Assembly (NCBI GenBank): GCA_001510575.1
Contig: LNGK01000005.1
Span: forward strand, 3,162,574 to 3,226,573
Direction of reading: 5' to 3'
Source of the DNA: Knoxdaviesia capensis
Taxonomy: Eukaryota; Ascomycota; Sordariomycetes; Microascales; Gondwanamycetaceae
Length of the DNA: 64,000 bases
Every line of letters begins with the position of its first letter. Position 1 is the stretch's first letter. Made by a program: the position numbers and the translations under genes. The notes under the pieces were generated by a model. The model was given only the letters and a program-made list of their open reading frames with translations, made no database searches and had not been told where the DNA came from. Positions 62,724 through 64,000 of the stretch are shown here, one piece after another.

Positions 62724-64000
62724 ATGTATACTCGGTGGTGGTCGTTAGTAGTTGATGTTTCAACTGCTAGCAAATGGGCCTAGGCCCAGGCCTCTCTCTC
62801 CTCACGCCCCGAAAAGCGAGGCCTAGGGAGATGGAGTAAAGATACTTTCTCGAAAATGCTGAGCGCAGCCCTCCTCGTCCTCCCTGGATTGGCTAGCAAC
62901 AAAATCAGTGCAAGTGAATTTCGGAGATACAGTTCTATTCTGTTTTACTCATTTATTTGTCCTCTCCTTCCACTTGATCCTTGTTCGACGTGAATTCCCG
63001 AAAGCCTTGGCCCCGTTTGCCATCGAAGCAGGGCAAGCCGAAGCTACTTTACGTCCAGACCAGAAAATTCAGCCACTCAGAAACCTAGACTATCTTCGAT
63101 TGTGTGTGCCCACATTCCCAGATTGCTCCGAGCAGAGAGGAAAGGACCAAAGGACAAGCACAAACAGGGAATTTTAGCAGAGAGTCGGGAAAACCGCAGC
63201 AACCCGGCCTTTTTTGCCTGGGTCACTTTCCCAGCCAGAGCAGCGTTCTGCGCTACAATACACCCTGAAGGGGAGAGAAAAAGAAAGAAACGAAGATCCA
63301 GGTCCCAGTAGTGAAACATGCCGTAAAGCTGGTGTCGCTTGCACAACAATGGCCGTTTTCTCGCCAAAGGAAGTGGGAGAGGAGGGGCTTTAAAGCACCG
63401 AACGGAAACACAGCCAGGACACCTGTTCTGCCGGATTCCCTTCCCCCATCGGCAAAGTCCAGTATCTTGTCCCTGGAAAGGGTGTGTGGCCTGTTCTATC
63501 CTATCCATTTCCCCTCTCGCCAAACGAGCCCAACGATGGTTGCATATACCCGACCTCTGCATCCGCCCTTCAATTTGTGGATATGGCTGGGGCAGCACCA
63601 ACAACGAACGGTAGCAGCAGCACGGCAAACAGGACTGGCTGGCTGACTGATTGATACAGGGATGACATCTGGCGGCATGCTCTGCTCTAACCGCCAGGCT
63701 GTTCATTCCTGGCTCTCAACCCACTATCACATGGATATGAGTACAGTACGTGTCATATAAAATCTCGCATAACGCTGGCTATCTGGAGTTTGGAGCCGTA
63801 GCTGGCAAAGCAGAGAATGAATGATCCTCTTCGTACAATACATATCACTTATGCTTATGCTCTCTCTCTCTTCCCTCCACAAGATCACATCACAAACGCT
63901 CTCTCTTTTCCCAAATTCCCATGTCTCATTTCCCCCGTGTGTTTATCGTCCGCCCTCACATAATATATATGTCTGGACACGGCCCATTACGCTGGACTCG
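62724..64000. other. Right flank, no supported gene
   Basis: Composition returns to normal right after the element. The 209-codon minus-strand frame at 63077-63706 has no domain I recognise and overlaps plus-strand frames of similar quality. The last 150 bases are pyrimidine-rich and might be the leader of a gene beyond the window. Confidence 0.45.

Noticed and set aside
1..64000. tRNA and rRNA genes
   Set aside because: I looked by eye for B-box-like GGTTCGA/GGTTCAA sites with cloverleaf context and found none convincing. A dedicated tRNA scan was not possible here.

Overview
The window comes from a filamentous ascomycete (Pezizomycotina). The evidence is short GT-AG introns of 70-117 bp with internal CTAAC/CTGAC-like branch sites, GC-rich coding exons inside pyrimidine-rich flanks, a Con7-type zinc finger regulator, and a retrotransposon destroyed by repeat-induced point mutation (RIP), a process of this fungal group. 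The species is not identifiable from the sequence alone.

Layout. 1-7.2 kb: a V-ATPase assembly factor gene of the Pkr1 family (minus strand, 962-1498) and a large three-exon F-box-like gene (plus strand, 4493-7185) are transcribed divergently from a 3 kb intergenic region. 7.2-41.2 kb: about 34 kb with no gene I can support. It holds many microsatellites and homopolymers, one 40-N assembly gap, a 0.3 kb inverted-repeat (MITE-like) element at 20145-20443 and a perfect 10-bp x 15 minisatellite at 27041-27190. 41.2-49.6 kb: a regulatory and cell-cycle pair in tandem on the plus strand. A Con7-like C2H2 transcription factor (five exons, ending at 45045) follows a 1.7 kb C/T-rich leader, and APC2, the cullin subunit of the anaphase-promoting complex, is a single exon (46868-49624). 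49.6-57.0 kb: no supported gene. 56997-62718: a complete Ty1/copia LTR retrotransposon with 144-bp LTRs and a 5-bp target duplication, riddled with RIP transitions. 62.7-64 kb: ordinary sequence with no supported gene.

Functional links. The four intact genes are housekeeping or regulatory: vacuolar ATPase biogenesis in the ER, a probable ubiquitin-ligase adaptor, a morphogenesis regulator and the APC/C scaffold. They do not form a metabolic or defence cluster. The F-box protein and APC2 both belong to ubiquitin ligation but sit 40 kb apart, so I infer no co-regulation.

The most informative structure is the retroelement. Its polyprotein frame is collinear over more than 3.2 kb without an evident frameshift. 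All 12 LTR differences and the single target-site difference are CpA/TpG transitions. The less explained items are the inverted-repeat element, the minisatellite, the long pyrimidine-rich leader and the Arg/Ser-rich N-terminal exon of the Con7-like gene. I did not find a convincing new multi-gene system.
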